64,000 nucleotides of DNA from contig NZ_JACJRV010000027.1 in NCBI RefSeq assembly GCF_014697475.1, forward strand, positions 1-64,000. Direction: 5' to 3'. Shown piece after piece: positions 1 through 9,206 of the stretch. This DNA comes from Nostoc sp. FACHB-152. GTDB lineage: Bacteria > Cyanobacteriota > Cyanobacteriia > Cyanobacteriales > Nostocaceae. The translations under genes and the position numbers were made by a program. Position 1 is the stretch's first letter. Every line of letters begins with the position of its first letter. The notes under the pieces are model-generated. The model was given only the letters and a program-made list of their open reading frames with translations. It searched no databases and was not told the DNA's origin.

Positions 1-87
1 GTCAACCAATCGAAAAATCGCGCATGACATAGCTGTTCTAAAAGCATCTATTGCTTCACTAATGGCTGCGGTAGTGGTTTCTTTCAT
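1..87 (-). other. possible partial ORF leaving the left edge
   Basis: An ATG at position 87 opens a minus-strand frame of 29 codons that leaves the window without a stop. It starts just after the stop that ends the IS110 remnant, in the same frame. I do not recognise the peptide, and it does not look like the continuation of an IS110 transposase. It may be the head of another gene or chance coding next to an IS junction. Confidence 0.2.
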
Positions 88-96
88 GAGCTTTTT

Positions 97-558
97 TCAA
101 TAGATCTTCTGCAAGCGGTTGACCACAGCCGCCCGTTCTTGAACCAAATTAGTACGTTGACGAGTTAAATCCCGCAAATCCCGCTGTGGTAAAGGTGGAA
201 TAAAGCTTCCTCGCAGTAACCCGTGACCTAAGAGTTCAGCTATCCATTGTGCATCTTGTACGTCTGTCTTACGTCCGGGGACATTCTTCATATGTTGGGC
301 ATTGACGACCAAAACTTCAAAGCCTGATTCCAATAAGTTGTATACAGTCGAACAGTATTCTCCTGTACTTTCCATTGCCACCTGCTGAACATTTTGACTA
401 TGCAGCCAATCGGACAGTTCTAGCAGTCCTACTGTTATCGTACTGAAACTGCGGGTAACTATATTAACCTCGCCCTTAATTAAGGGAGTTATACAGCAGG
501 CAACTACTGTTTTTTTATGGACATCTAATCCCGCACAGTGAGTGTAGGTGAGTTCCAT
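97..558 (-). pseudogene. IS110-family transposase, N-terminal fragment
   Basis: The 153-residue product carries the RuvC-like DEDD half of an IS110-family recombinase: GLDVHKK near residue 10 (first Asp), the Glu-containing AMESTGEY near 62, and PGRKTDVQDAQWIAELL near 95 with the later acidic residues. Intact members have about 300-400 residues with a C-terminal Tnp20 domain holding the serine nucleophile. Here the frame stops right after NRLQKIY, so the C-terminal half is missing and the protein should be inactive. The start is firm: GGAGGTGAAAC lies directly before the ATG at 558. The sequence downstream (positions 1-96) does not restore the family's C-terminus in any frame I checked, so this is a truncation rather than a simple stop mutation. 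Confidence 0.85.
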
Positions 559-789
559 GTTTCACCTCCATTGATGTTGTCACAGCTGGTCAGATGTCCT
601 TGAAAAAACGATTCTGCCTTGCGTGTTTCCCACTCTACTCAGGGGTATCACATTTCCTTGTGCCACTGGACATCTAGGTCTGTCTCCTGCTCAGGCTCGC
701 AGCACTACTTTCATTCCGACCTTTGTACCAACTGCTTGAGCAAAATGTATCACATTTTCATTGTTCCTTGTGAGCGCAGCTCGTGGAGT
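559..789 (-). other. non-coding leader of the IS110 remnant
   Basis: This 231-bp stretch lies upstream of the IS110 fragment and downstream (leftward) of the IS5-family terminal repeat. No supported ORF is present. In many IS110 elements the long non-coding end upstream of the recombinase encodes the structured bridge RNA, so a relic of such an RNA on the minus strand is possible. I did not fold it, and the outer boundary of the IS110 element is not visible. Confidence 0.3.
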
Positions 790-1701
790 CTCTTGCAAAA
801 GTCCCAGATGCGTGGGACAAGTAGATGAGATTTGGGTAGCATCTATGACCTACGAACAAGTAAAGAGTCTGAAACCAGAAGATTTTAAACGCTTGTGTGG
901 TGTACGTCCGGAGACTTTCAACCAGATGTTAGAGGTAGTGCGATCACAAAAGCGAACAAAACAAAAAACCGGACGACCAGGAAAGCTTTGCTTGGAAGAC
1001 CAATTGTGGATGACATTGGAATATTGGAGAGAATACCGAACTTACTTTCATATTGGGCAATCTTGGGGAGTAAACGAGTCTACGGCATACCGAATTATCC
1101 GAAAAATAGAAGAGACACTGGTTAAATCTAGAGCGTTCACTCTTCCTGGCAAGAAAAGACTCTTCAATTCCGATTATCAGTTACAAGTAGTAATAGTTGA
1201 TGTGACAGAAAGCCCAATTGAACGTCCTAAAAAAAACAAAAAAAGTTCTACAGTGGGAAGAAGAAACAGCGTACACTCAAGTCACAAGTAGTGGTAGATA
1301 AAGCCAATGGTAAAATCATCTGTACCGCGCATGGTAAGGGTAGAGAGCATGATTTCCGTATATTTAAAAATAGTAAAGTGAGGTTGGAAGAAAATATCGA
1401 ATGTTTAGGAGATAAAGGTTATCAAGGTATTCAAAAATTACATCATAATAGCCGGATTCCTAAGAAAAAGCCCAGAGGAGCTAAGTTAAGTAATGAAGAT
1501 AAAAAGAGTAATCAAGAGTTAGCCAGAATCAGAGTTTTAGGTGAACACGTAAATCGTAAGCTGAAGGTATTTAAAATTTTGTCTCTCACTTATAGAAATC
1601 GCCGAAAAAGATTTAGTTTGCGGTTTAATCTAATTGCTGCTCTCTACAATTACGAGCTTTCTCTTCCCAAAATCAAATCTTCCTGACGACTTTTGCAAGA
1701 G
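790..1701 (+). mobile_element. IS5-family insertion sequence (about 0.9 kb)
   Basis: The element is bounded by a perfect 14-bp inverted repeat: CTCTTGCAAAAGTC at 790-803 and its reverse complement GACTTTTGCAAGAG at 1688-1701. It contains one transposase gene split between two frames. On the right it abuts the head of an IS630 transposase, so it appears to have inserted there. The left flank is not the rest of that IS630 gene, so no target duplication can be read and a rearrangement has happened since. The same terminal sequence recurs in small non-coding elements at 20633 and 24900, which look like non-autonomous relatives. Confidence 0.8.
847..1686 (+). CDS. IS5-family DDE transposase, split by a -1 frame change
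   Basis: The first frame (847-1290) encodes an N-terminal helix-turn-helix region and the first catalytic Asp in VVIVDVTESPIERP. The second frame (about 1240-1686) encodes AHGKGREHDFRIF, the second Asp in GDKGYQGI and the catalytic Glu in LGEHVNRKLK. The switch lies in an A-rich tract (8 A, C, 7 A) at about 1228-1243. Moving back one base there joins the halves into a normal family sequence. That arrangement fits programmed -1 ribosomal frameshifting at an A6-7 slippery run, as in several IS5 subgroups, but an indel that killed the gene is equally possible. The start at 847 is chosen because the upstream frame runs through the terminal repeat. All three DDE residues are present. Confidence 0.75.
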
Positions 1702-1706
1702 GTCTA

Positions 1707-1815
1707 GTATATGGGCGCGAGTTATACTCCTTGCTTTACTCTTGCCTGTTTTAATTAGCGATCGCAGTTTTTCGACTTCTTCTGTCTTCAAATCTACTGT
1801 ATACTTCTTTACCAT
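1707..1815 (-). pseudogene. IS630-family transposase, N-terminal fragment
   Basis: From the ATG at 1815 the frame reads MVKKYTVDLKTEEVEKL and then KARSITRAHIL, the typical helix-turn-helix head of cyanobacterial IS630-family transposases (intact proteins are about 330-380 residues). After about 36 residues the frame enters the terminal repeat of the adjacent IS5-family element, so the gene is cut there. The remainder is not found on the far side of the IS5 element, which indicates deletion or recombination after the insertion. Confidence 0.7.
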
Positions 1816-2209
1816 TATGCTATTCACCGCCACCCTTCAAATAGCTTACCAAAACCTGCATTCACCATGCAAAGTTGGCTTGCCAGACCACTAGGGGCTA
1901 GTATTTTTATTCAGCACTTTCACATCAGTCAATAATTGTGAATACCCACAACAAACATGAAAAACGTTCTTCTCTAGTCCCTAGCCTTAAGCCTCTAACC
2001 TCTATTTGCACGTGAGGAGTTAATTAACATCACTTAGCTAAATAAAGTAAAATCCTTGCAAATTTCAATCAAGTATAGTACATTAGCACTATATTAAGAG
2101 ACCCTAATGAAATCACCCCACAGCACCCGTGGGGTTTTTCCATGTTTGTTCACCAAAAAATTAATCTTCTTTTACGACTCGTGCGAGATTCATCGTCACC
2201 TTTTTTTTA
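1816..2209. other. gene-free stretch next to the IS cluster
   Basis: About 390 bp without a supported gene. It contains an inverted repeat TATAGT/ACTATA at 2074-2093 with an 8-nt spacer that could be an operator, and a terminator-like hairpin at 2116-2139. No promoter with good -35/-10 spacing was found. Confidence 0.4.
2116..2139 (+). terminator. rho-independent terminator-like hairpin
   Basis: CCCCAC (2116-2121) pairs with GTGGGG (2129-2134) over a 7-nt loop, and five T follow directly. It is oriented for plus-strand transcription, yet no plus-strand gene lies upstream. It could end a small RNA or read-through from the IS element. Confidence 0.55.
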
Positions 2210-2785
2210 CTACTGGGCAAGAAGCTTATAAATCTCTCGCTTTACCTGAACCAGCAGATCGCGTACTCGATTTGCTTGCTCCAAATTGCCACTGCGTGCA
2301 ACCTGTGTGACCGCATCATTCACTTGGGTTAAAGTACGCCGCAACTCAATCAATTCCGAAGGTTTGCTTTCGGTAAAACTGTCGTGAGGATTTTGTGAAT
2401 CAGATTGCTGGACGCGATCGCTCAATAATTGTCTACCACTCTCTGTAATCGTGTAAACACGCTTGCCATCAACTTGCTCACTGGTTAAATAACCTCCTTC
2501 TTCCAACATTTGGAGTGTTGGATAGACAGAACCAGGACTCAGGCGGTGAAAGCCTCCTCGACGGGTTTCTAGTTCTTTAATCAGTTCATAACCGTGCTGG
2601 GGACGTTCAGATAAAACTCCAAGCAAAATGAATTTCATTTCACCGCGACGGGTGCGAGGCTCATCTCCCCAACTACCCCTATAAGAACCTCTGTGTCCAT
2701 GTCGTCCACTCATAAAAAATTGATTGTCAGATCCAACTCCTGCCCATGCTGGTATGAGATGACGTGGATGAAATTGTTTGAACAT
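2210..2785 (-). CDS. PadR-family transcriptional regulator
   Basis: Predicted 191-residue DNA-binding protein. The PadR winged helix spans about residues 45-120 and includes FILLGVLSERPQHGYEL, SPGSVYPTLQMLEEGGYL and VYTITESGRQLL. It is preceded by an unusual Gly/His/Arg-rich segment (GRHGHRGSYRGSWGDE) and followed by a C-terminal helix pair that in PadR proteins makes the dimer. The start at 2785 is preferred over the ATG at 2815 because AAGGAA lies about 7 bases upstream. The upstream DNA carries several CGATATA/TATATCG motifs at 2815-2855, which suggests autorepression. No neighbouring transporter reveals the target. The inducing signal is unknown. Confidence 0.85.
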   Translation of the reverse strand: MFKQFHPRHLIPAWAGVGSDNQFFMSGRHGHRGSYRGSWGDEPRTRRGEMKFILLGVLSERPQHGYELIKELETRRGGFHRLSPGSVYPTLQMLEEGGYLTSEQVDGKRVYTITESGRQLLSDRVQQSDSQNPHDSFTESKPSELIELRRTLTQVNDAVTQVARSGNLEQANRVRDLLVQVKREIYKLLAQ

Positions 2786-2814
2786 ATATAATTCCTTAGG
2801 CTTTTGACGCATCA

Positions 2815-2855
2815 CGATATATCGTTATCGTCAATAAATATATCGCGTTATATCG
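2815..2855. promoter_or_regulatory. palindromic operator cluster upstream of padR
   Basis: A perfect palindrome CGATATATCG (2815-2824) is followed by two direct TATATCG units at 2839-2845 and 2849-2855, ten bases apart and so on the same helix face. The cluster is directly upstream of the PadR start. Binding by PadR itself is an inference. Confidence 0.45.
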
Positions 2856-2912
2856 GTTTTGACAACCAGAACTTTTAAAATATAGCGGTTCTCGTTCGGA
2901 TGAAGTGATTGT

Positions 2913-3881
2913 TTAAGTACCGATAGCAGATCCTCGCAACCGCTCAACATCGCGCATTGGTGGCGCACCAAACATACGCTTGTACTCGCGGTTAAAGTGC
3001 GAGGCATCCTCATAGCCCACACGGTAGGCAGCACTGGTAGCGTCAAGGTTTTCCCCCAGCATCAGACGGCGAGCTTCTTGGAGCCGCAGTTGCTTCTGAA
3101 ACTGTAAGGGACTCATTGCAGTAACAGATTTAAAGTGATGGTGAAAGCCTGAGACGCTCATTCCCAGTTCTCGTGCGATGCTTTCAATCCGCAGCGGCTC
3201 CTTAAAGTCTTTACGAAGTCGCTCAACGGCTCTGGCGATATGGTGGGTGTAGCCACCCAGAACTGCAATATGCCGGAGCCTGTTACCTTGCTCTCCCATC
3301 AGGAGCCGATAAATGATTTCCCGCTTAATTAGTGGTGCGAGAACATGAGCTTCAGCAGGGGAATCTAGAAGCCTGACAAGCCGCACCACAGCGTCCAACA
3401 GATTTGCATCCAACAGACTTACGTCAATTGCTTTCACATCAGCACGGTTGCGTGATGCGGGATGCCCTGCCTCGACCATCACGGAGCCAACGAGGGTAGG
3501 ATCGAGATCGAGGCGGAGGCTCAGGTAAGGTTGCGTCTTGGACGCTACCAGAATTTGGCTGATAATCGGCAGTTCGACCGTCGCAAGCAGATAATGCATC
3601 GGGTCGTACTGATAGCGATCGCTACCCAGCATAACTTCTTTGCTGCCCTGAGCAATTACACAAAAGGCAGGGATAGAGACACTATGAACGCATTCGGAAG
3701 GCGAGGAGGCGCGGTTAAGGTGCAATCCTTTGAGCGGCTCAATCGTCCCATCATGACGGATAGCCTGTACAATCCGCTCTTTCAGTTCATCTCTGTTGGC
3801 TTGCGCCCTGTCTGCCTCGCGCTTTGCCTGCTGGTCGTTGATCAAATCTATATCGGACTTTTCAATTGTTTTGACAGCGTT
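2913..3881 (-). CDS. AraC-family regulator with AraC_N domain
   Basis: Predicted 322-residue activator. Residues about 60-210 match the AraC_N ligand domain (for example [18 protein letters not shown]). The C-terminal 100 residues hold the two AraC helix-turn-helices, with [20 protein letters not shown] and the signature [23 protein letters not shown] at 3881 is chosen. The longer frame would use TTG at 3911 and adds ten unlikely residues. It is divergent from the aldo/keto reductase at 4276. This type of AraC gene is commonly paired with a reductase it controls (compare YqhC with yqhD-dkgA in E. coli), so regulation of that gene is likely. The codons are GC-richer than the surroundings, consistent with acquisition from another phylum. 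Confidence 0.87.
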   Translation of the reverse strand, partial: NAVKTIEKSDIDLINDQQAKREADRAQANRDELKERIVQAIRHDGTIEPLKGLHLNRASSPSECVHSVSIPAFCVIAQGSKEVMLGSDRYQYDPMHYLLATVELPIISQILVASKTQPYLSLRLDLDPTLVGSVMVEAGHPASRNRADVKAIDVSLLDANLLDAVVRLVRLLDSPAEAHVLAPLIKREIIYRLLMGEQGNRLRHIAVLGGYTHHIARAVERLRKDFKEPLRIESIARELGMSVSGFHHHFKSVTAMSPLQFQKQLRLQEARRLMLGENLDATSAAYRVGYEDASHFNREYKRMFGAPPMRDVERLRGSAIGT

Positions 3882-4098
3882 CATTTCTAAGTTTGCAGGA
3901 TTGTACAACAATCTTAGACTATTGTTTTATTACTTGCCCTTCAAGATTCTTAGAATGAAGCTAAAGCAATCAAAAATGATTCCGGCTTCTTATAAACATT
4001 CTGGATTTTTATTCAAGAAACAACTCAGTTTTAATTGGGCAAGAGACTTGCCTGCTAGCCACGCCACCAAAATGGCATCAAGTGAAGGAATTAAGAAA

Positions 4099-4209
4099 AT
4101 GGACATCAAAAGAAGTGGCTCACAGCCTTCCGCCAAAGGGCCGACCGAGTATTTTACCGGCACTGTCCGCATTGACCCTCTGTTCGAGGCACATGAGTCA
4201 GCCAGATGA
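4099..4209 (+). pseudogene. cupin-domain protein, 5' remnant
   Basis: The 36-residue frame begins [19 protein letters not shown] and continues through [10 protein letters not shown], which I recognise as the head of small single-domain cupins (about 130 residues) often encoded next to AraC and aldo/keto reductase genes. It stops before the first metal-binding cupin motif (GxxxHxH), so it cannot be a functional cupin. The loss suggests a three-gene cassette that has partly decayed. Confidence 0.6.
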
Positions 4210-5283
<1,074 letters not shown>

Positions 5284-5310
5284 ACGACGAAAAATAGGTT
5301 CAAATAAACC

Positions 5311-5408
5311 AAAAGCGATCGCAACATTAGCAAATGTACTGTTGAAGCCTTCTCAAATTACTGAGGCTAAAACAAATCATTGCCATTCCAATCAGTGCGA
5401 TCGCTTTT
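5311..5408. repeat. HIP1-containing inverted repeat after the aldo/keto reductase
   Basis: AAAAGCGATCGCA (5311-5323) and TGCGATCGCTTTT (5396-5408) are perfect inverted copies around an inner hairpin (AGCCT...AGGCT). The structure lies between convergent genes and ends in T-rich DNA on both strands, so it may serve as a two-way terminator. Confidence 0.5.
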
Positions 5409-5462
5409 GCGGCTATCGATTTGTTTGCAGTCTAAATTCCCCATATTCCGCATTGGGTAGAT

Positions 5463-6575
5463 TTAAACACGTTCAGGTGACTTTAAAAAGGTATGCTCAA
5501 TCTGAATTTTGCGGCTATCCATTATTTGGGTAAACAAATCTGTTGGTAGTGCATTTTCTACAGGTAAAACCCCAGGCTTATTAAGTTTACCTTCGAGGAT
5601 TAATTGAGCGACAGTACCAGTACCGCAGCCAGTGGCTACAGCCGCATTATTATGCAATACCGTAGAAGCAAAAACGCCTGTTGCACCATTTTTCTTGCCG
5701 ATAACTTCAGAGCGTACTGCTACACCAATACCACTAAATCGGTTGGTAACATCTGTCATTGTATGACTAACATGAGATAAAAATTCAATCATGCCACGAC
5801 GCTGCATTAACCATTTAGGAAAAATATGCGCCGCCATCCAAGTTAGATGATTATAATAATCGGGAAACGAACCAAACTTAGTAATTACACTTTTAACTGA
5901 AGGAAAAGCATAAGGCAATGTAAAAGTTTCTGGCATATCAAACCAGTAAACGCCATTACGTTGATAGTGGGGAAATTCAACTAGTTCTCGTTCACTATAA
6001 GGTTTAACTACTTGCCATTTACCATCTATCCAGGCTTCAAAAGGATGTTGTAAGCCTAGAAAAGTCGTTCGCATGACGGTTACGCCAGCACCACCAGAAC
6101 CAGCTACTAAATAATATAGTTTTATCTCTTCTGCTTCATCAAATTGCTCGACCCCCTGACGCACCATACTGTTAGAAATGCCAGGGAAAATACCTGTGTT
6201 AATGACTGCTGTTACACCAGCAGCAACAGCTTGTTCATGATAGGACAAAGCTTTGCTAGTGAAAGAGCGATGGTCACTAACATCTACGTAGTTAACACCT
6301 TGTTCTATACAAATTTTTAGAACATTGGCATCGCGGTAGTGAAACGGGCCAGCACAGTGAACTACTAAATCAGAATTAGCGATCGCTTCCCGTAGTCTAT
6401 CAACTTCTGCCAAGTCCAAAGTTAAATACTGCTCTCGCTCTCCCAAAGGCAAGCTATGAGTCTCTGGGGAACGGCCAGTAATGGTAATTTTTGCTTCTGT
6501 ATGGGCGGCTAAATCTTGGGCAACACTGCTCCCAATTCGCCCCCTACCTCCAAGAATTAAAACGCGGTCTGTCAT
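5463..6575 (-). CDS. saccharopine dehydrogenase-like NAD(P)-binding protein
   Basis: 370-residue protein with an N-terminal Rossmann fold (RVLILGGRGRIGSSVAQDLA, glycine-rich dinucleotide loop), then NSDLVVHCAGPFHYRD and NYVDVSD, the hallmarks of the saccharopine dehydrogenase NADP-binding family. The C-terminal half is the family's mixed catalytic/dimer domain, with NNAAVATGCGTGTVAQLILEG near the end. Cyanobacteria do not use the saccharopine lysine route in general, so the true substrate is unknown. The gene is monocistronic, about 215 bp downstream of menD on the same strand, with an STRR repeat between them. Confidence 0.8.
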   Translation of the reverse strand: MTDRVLILGGRGRIGSSVAQDLAAHTEAKITITGRSPETHSLPLGEREQYLTLDLAEVDRLREAIANSDLVVHCAGPFHYRDANVLKICIEQGVNYVDVSDHRSFTSKALSYHEQAVAAGVTAVINTGIFPGISNSMVRQGVEQFDEAEEIKLYYLVAGSGGAGVTVMRTTFLGLQHPFEAWIDGKWQVVKPYSERELVEFPHYQRNGVYWFDMPETFTLPYAFPSVKSVITKFGSFPDYYNHLTWMAAHIFPKWLMQRRGMIEFLSHVSHTMTDVTNRFSGIGVAVRSEVIGKKNGATGVFASTVLHNNAAVATGCGTGTVAQLILEGKLNKPGVLPVENALPTDLFTQIMDSRKIQIEHTFLKSPERV

Positions 6576-6671
6576 TACTCCGGTGTGGGTAACATTAATT
6601 GTATTTCACCAGTTTCCTGTGGTGTTTGTCATCGGTTACAAGTATGACTCGCCTACTCATCTGAGGGTAGA

Positions 6672-6710
6672 GGCTAGAAGGGGAGCAGGGGAGCAGGGGG
6701 AGAAAAAGAT
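6672..6710. repeat. STRR-type GGGGAGCA heptad-like repeat
   Basis: Short tandem units of GGGGAGCA with variants lie between menD and the downstream gene. The same G-rich unit occurs inside recJ at 35147-35197. Confidence 0.6.
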
Positions 6711-6789
6711 TCTGATCAATATAGTTGAATAATTTAATTTCTGGAAGTCCCGAAAAGTATGATTGTGTTGATTATGCTCATGGTATTTA

Positions 6790-8517
6790 TTACGTAATAT
6801 AGGCGGCAAACTTCCTTAAATTTTCCTGTCGCCACTTAGCATCTAACTTCCGATTTGTTTGCAATTCTAAAACTCTGATTCCTTTAGTTGGCAGTGGGTT
6901 TAATTTTTGTTGCAACTGTTGCCAAGTTGTAATCAATTCATGCTCTACACCATAAGTAGTACATAATTGGGCAAAATTAATATCCTGGGGTGTGGCAAAA
7001 AACTCTTCAAAGGGTGGTTCAAATTTGGCAATGGGTAACATTTCAAATATGCCACCGCCATTATTGTTGATTAAAATAATTGTTAAATGTCCGATAAATT
7101 TATTGCGGATTAAAAAGCCATTGGTGTCATGCAATAGTGCTAAATCTCCGGTCAACATGACGCTGCTTTGTTGACGATGGGCAATTCCTAAAGCTGTCGA
7201 TAGTGTGCCATCAATACCATTAGCACCTCGGTTAAAGTGCGATCGCACTCCTAAGTTATTTGGTTGCCAAAAAAATTCTACATCCCGCACAGGCATACTA
7301 TTAGCAATAAACAATGGTGTCCCAGGTGGTAATATTTGCGACAATAGCCAAGCTGCTTTACCTTCAAACAAATCTTCCATTGTCGCCATAGTTTGGTCAA
7401 CAGTAGCCCTGACTTTCGCTTCAACATGACACCAAAGTTGTAAATATTCAGAGGTTAACTGATTGTTGTCTGATTTCTCTACTACTAAATCTTCTACGTT
7501 CACTCGTAGATGTGTCGTTTGACCATGCAGAGGGTCGAGGTTTTGGTCGCTAGGGTCAATTACCCATCGTCGGGGTTGGGTAGCAGTTATCCAAGTACGC
7601 AGTTCTTTACTCGTAGGTAAATCTCCAACCTGAATCACCATTTCGGGTGCTAGCTGCTTTGCTAATTCCTGATTTCGCAAAATCAGGTCATAGGTGGAAA
7701 TTAAATCAGGGTTGAGGTCTGCATAATTTCGCAGTGGGGAAAGTCCCTCGGCAAGCACTGGCCATTGCAGAGTTTGGGAAAGTTGCGCGATCGCTCTACA
7801 ATACTCTTGGGGATTTTGAGGTTGGGCAACTCCAGCAATAATTATACCGCGATCGCACTGTTGCCATTGTTGGGGAATGGGGAGTCGGGAGTCGGGAGTC
7901 GGGATAGTATTTGTAATGGCGGCGAAGAATGCGTCTACGTTTAACTGTAAGTTACTACCATCGGGAATAGGTGCGAGGGGATCACGAAAAGGAATATTTA
8001 AATGAACGGGCCCTTTTGTTGGTGTTTGGGTTCTCTCCCAAGCATAAATTACCGTTTGTCGCAAATAAGCCAGCATTTCCAGATCTGGGGAGGGAATAGC
8101 TAACTCAGCTTGCCAGTTGGGATAACTACCATATAATTTTACTTGGTCGATGGTTTGTCCAGAGTGACAATCTCGCAGTTCTGGTGGTCTATCGGTAGTT
8201 AACAGCAACAGTGGTACCCGACTTTCTTTTGCCTCAATGACGGCTGGGTAAAAGTTTGCGCCTGCTGTCCCCGAAGTACATACCAACGCCACAGGCTTTC
8301 CGGTAGCTTTCGCAATTCCCAAGGCAAAAAATGCCGCAGAACGTTCATCAAGAATCGGAATTGCTTCAATATGAGGTATTTGTTGGGCAAAAGCGACTGT
8401 TAGAGGTGTGGAACGGGAACCAGGACAAATCACAGCGCAAGTTAAACCTAGGCGTTTTAGTGTCTCTGTTAAGACAAAAGCCCAAAGCTGATTAACATTC
8501 TTATAGGCGAACAGCAT
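6790..8517 (-). CDS. menD: 2-succinyl-5-enolpyruvyl-6-hydroxy-3-cyclohexene-1-carboxylate synthase
   Basis: Thiamine-diphosphate enzyme that joins 2-oxoglutarate and isochorismate in the pathway to phylloquinone, the photosystem I quinone. The 575-residue product has the N-terminal pyrimidine-binding domain with CPGSRSTPL and LDERSAAFFALGIAKATGKP (containing the cofactor-activating Glu), the family motif CTSGTAGANFYPAV, and the C-terminal ThDP domain with NRGANGIDGTLSTALG and LTGDLALLHDTNG, followed by LINNNGGGIF. The start at 8517 (GGA about 8 bases upstream) gives the family's usual N-terminus. A longer frame to 8598 would run toward the divergent folB gene. Those two genes share a 98-bp intergenic region that must hold both promoters. 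Confidence 0.96.
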   Translation of the reverse strand: MLFAYKNVNQLWAFVLTETLKRLGLTCAVICPGSRSTPLTVAFAQQIPHIEAIPILDERSAAFFALGIAKATGKPVALVCTSGTAGANFYPAVIEAKESRVPLLLLTTDRPPELRDCHSGQTIDQVKLYGSYPNWQAELAIPSPDLEMLAYLRQTVIYAWERTQTPTKGPVHLNIPFRDPLAPIPDGSNLQLNVDAFFAAITNTIPTPDSRLPIPQQWQQCDRGIIIAGVAQPQNPQEYCRAIAQLSQTLQWPVLAEGLSPLRNYADLNPDLISTYDLILRNQELAKQLAPEMVIQVGDLPTSKELRTWITATQPRRWVIDPSDQNLDPLHGQTTHLRVNVEDLVVEKSDNNQLTSEYLQLWCHVEAKVRATVDQTMATMEDLFEGKAAWLLSQILPPGTPLFIANSMPVRDVEFFWQPNNLGVRSHFNRGANGIDGTLSTALGIAHRQQSSVMLTGDLALLHDTNGFLIRNKFIGHLTIILINNNGGGIFEMLPIAKFEPPFEEFFATPQDINFAQLCTTYGVEHELITTWQQLQQKLNPLPTKGIRVLELQTNRKLDAKWRQENLRKFAAYIT

Positions 8518-8615
8518 CAAATCCAAAATAACTATCAGACAATATTCAATTGTGACATCCTCTGTTTGGTAAATTTTTGGATGGCAAATTAATTGCAACT
8601 CTATCTACAACACTT

Positions 8616-9026
8616 ATGGACTGTATTCATTTAACCGATATTCGCTGCTATGGCTACACTGGCTACTTACCAGAGGAACAGGTACTAGGCCAATGGTTTG
8701 AGGTGGATGTGAAATTATGGTTAGACCTTTCTCAGGCTGCTGTGACTGATGCGATCGCAGATACTCTTGATTATCGCAGTGTGATTAGCTCGATTCAAAA
8801 TCTGGTGAAAACTTCTCAGTTTGCTTTGATTGAAAGATTAGCAGGTGCGATCGCTGACTCTATTTTGCAACAGAGCGATCGCGTCACGCAAGTTCAAGTC
8901 ATTGTCACCAAACCCGCAGCACCCATTCCTGATTTTGGCGGCAAAATTAGCATTGAACTCACTAGAACTAAAGTTAATTCTTACAGCAGTTTTCATCCCA
9001 ATGAGGTAAATTCCTCTAGCCTCTAG
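8616..9026 (+). CDS. folB: dihydroneopterin aldolase
   Basis: 136-residue enzyme of folate synthesis that converts dihydroneopterin to 6-hydroxymethyl-dihydropterin and glycolaldehyde. Visible signatures are LTDIRCYGYTGYLPEEQ with the pterin-binding region, LDYRSVISSIQNLV in the middle, and VTKPAAPIPDFGG with the conserved catalytic Lys near the end. ATG at 8616 matches the usual FolB length of about 120 residues better than 8577. The last residues (about NSSSL) are encoded by a CTCTAGC-type STRR repeat, so the C-terminal tail seems to have been extended by repeat DNA. Confidence 0.93.
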   Translation: MDCIHLTDIRCYGYTGYLPEEQVLGQWFEVDVKLWLDLSQAAVTDAIADTLDYRSVISSIQNLVKTSQFALIERLAGAIADSILQQSDRVTQVQVIVTKPAAPIPDFGGKISIELTRTKVNSYSSFHPNEVNSSSL

Positions 9027-9206
9027 CCTCTCGCTCCTAGCTACTTGTACTGCACTCAACCGAAAAACGCTGTAAATTTAAGTCAGTAGACCGAAAAGTT
9101 TATTTTGAAGTTTTGTTAAAAAAATTGCTGCTGATTGCATAAAAGCAAAGAGTCAACCGAGTAGTAGTCAGATTGAATTTCCATGCTTATTCAAAGGAGA
9201 GTTGAG

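Noticed and set aside
619-828. Plus-strand ORF of 69 codons
   Set aside because: It overlaps the IS110 leader and the IS5 terminal repeat, has Cys/His-rich random composition and no recognisable domain.
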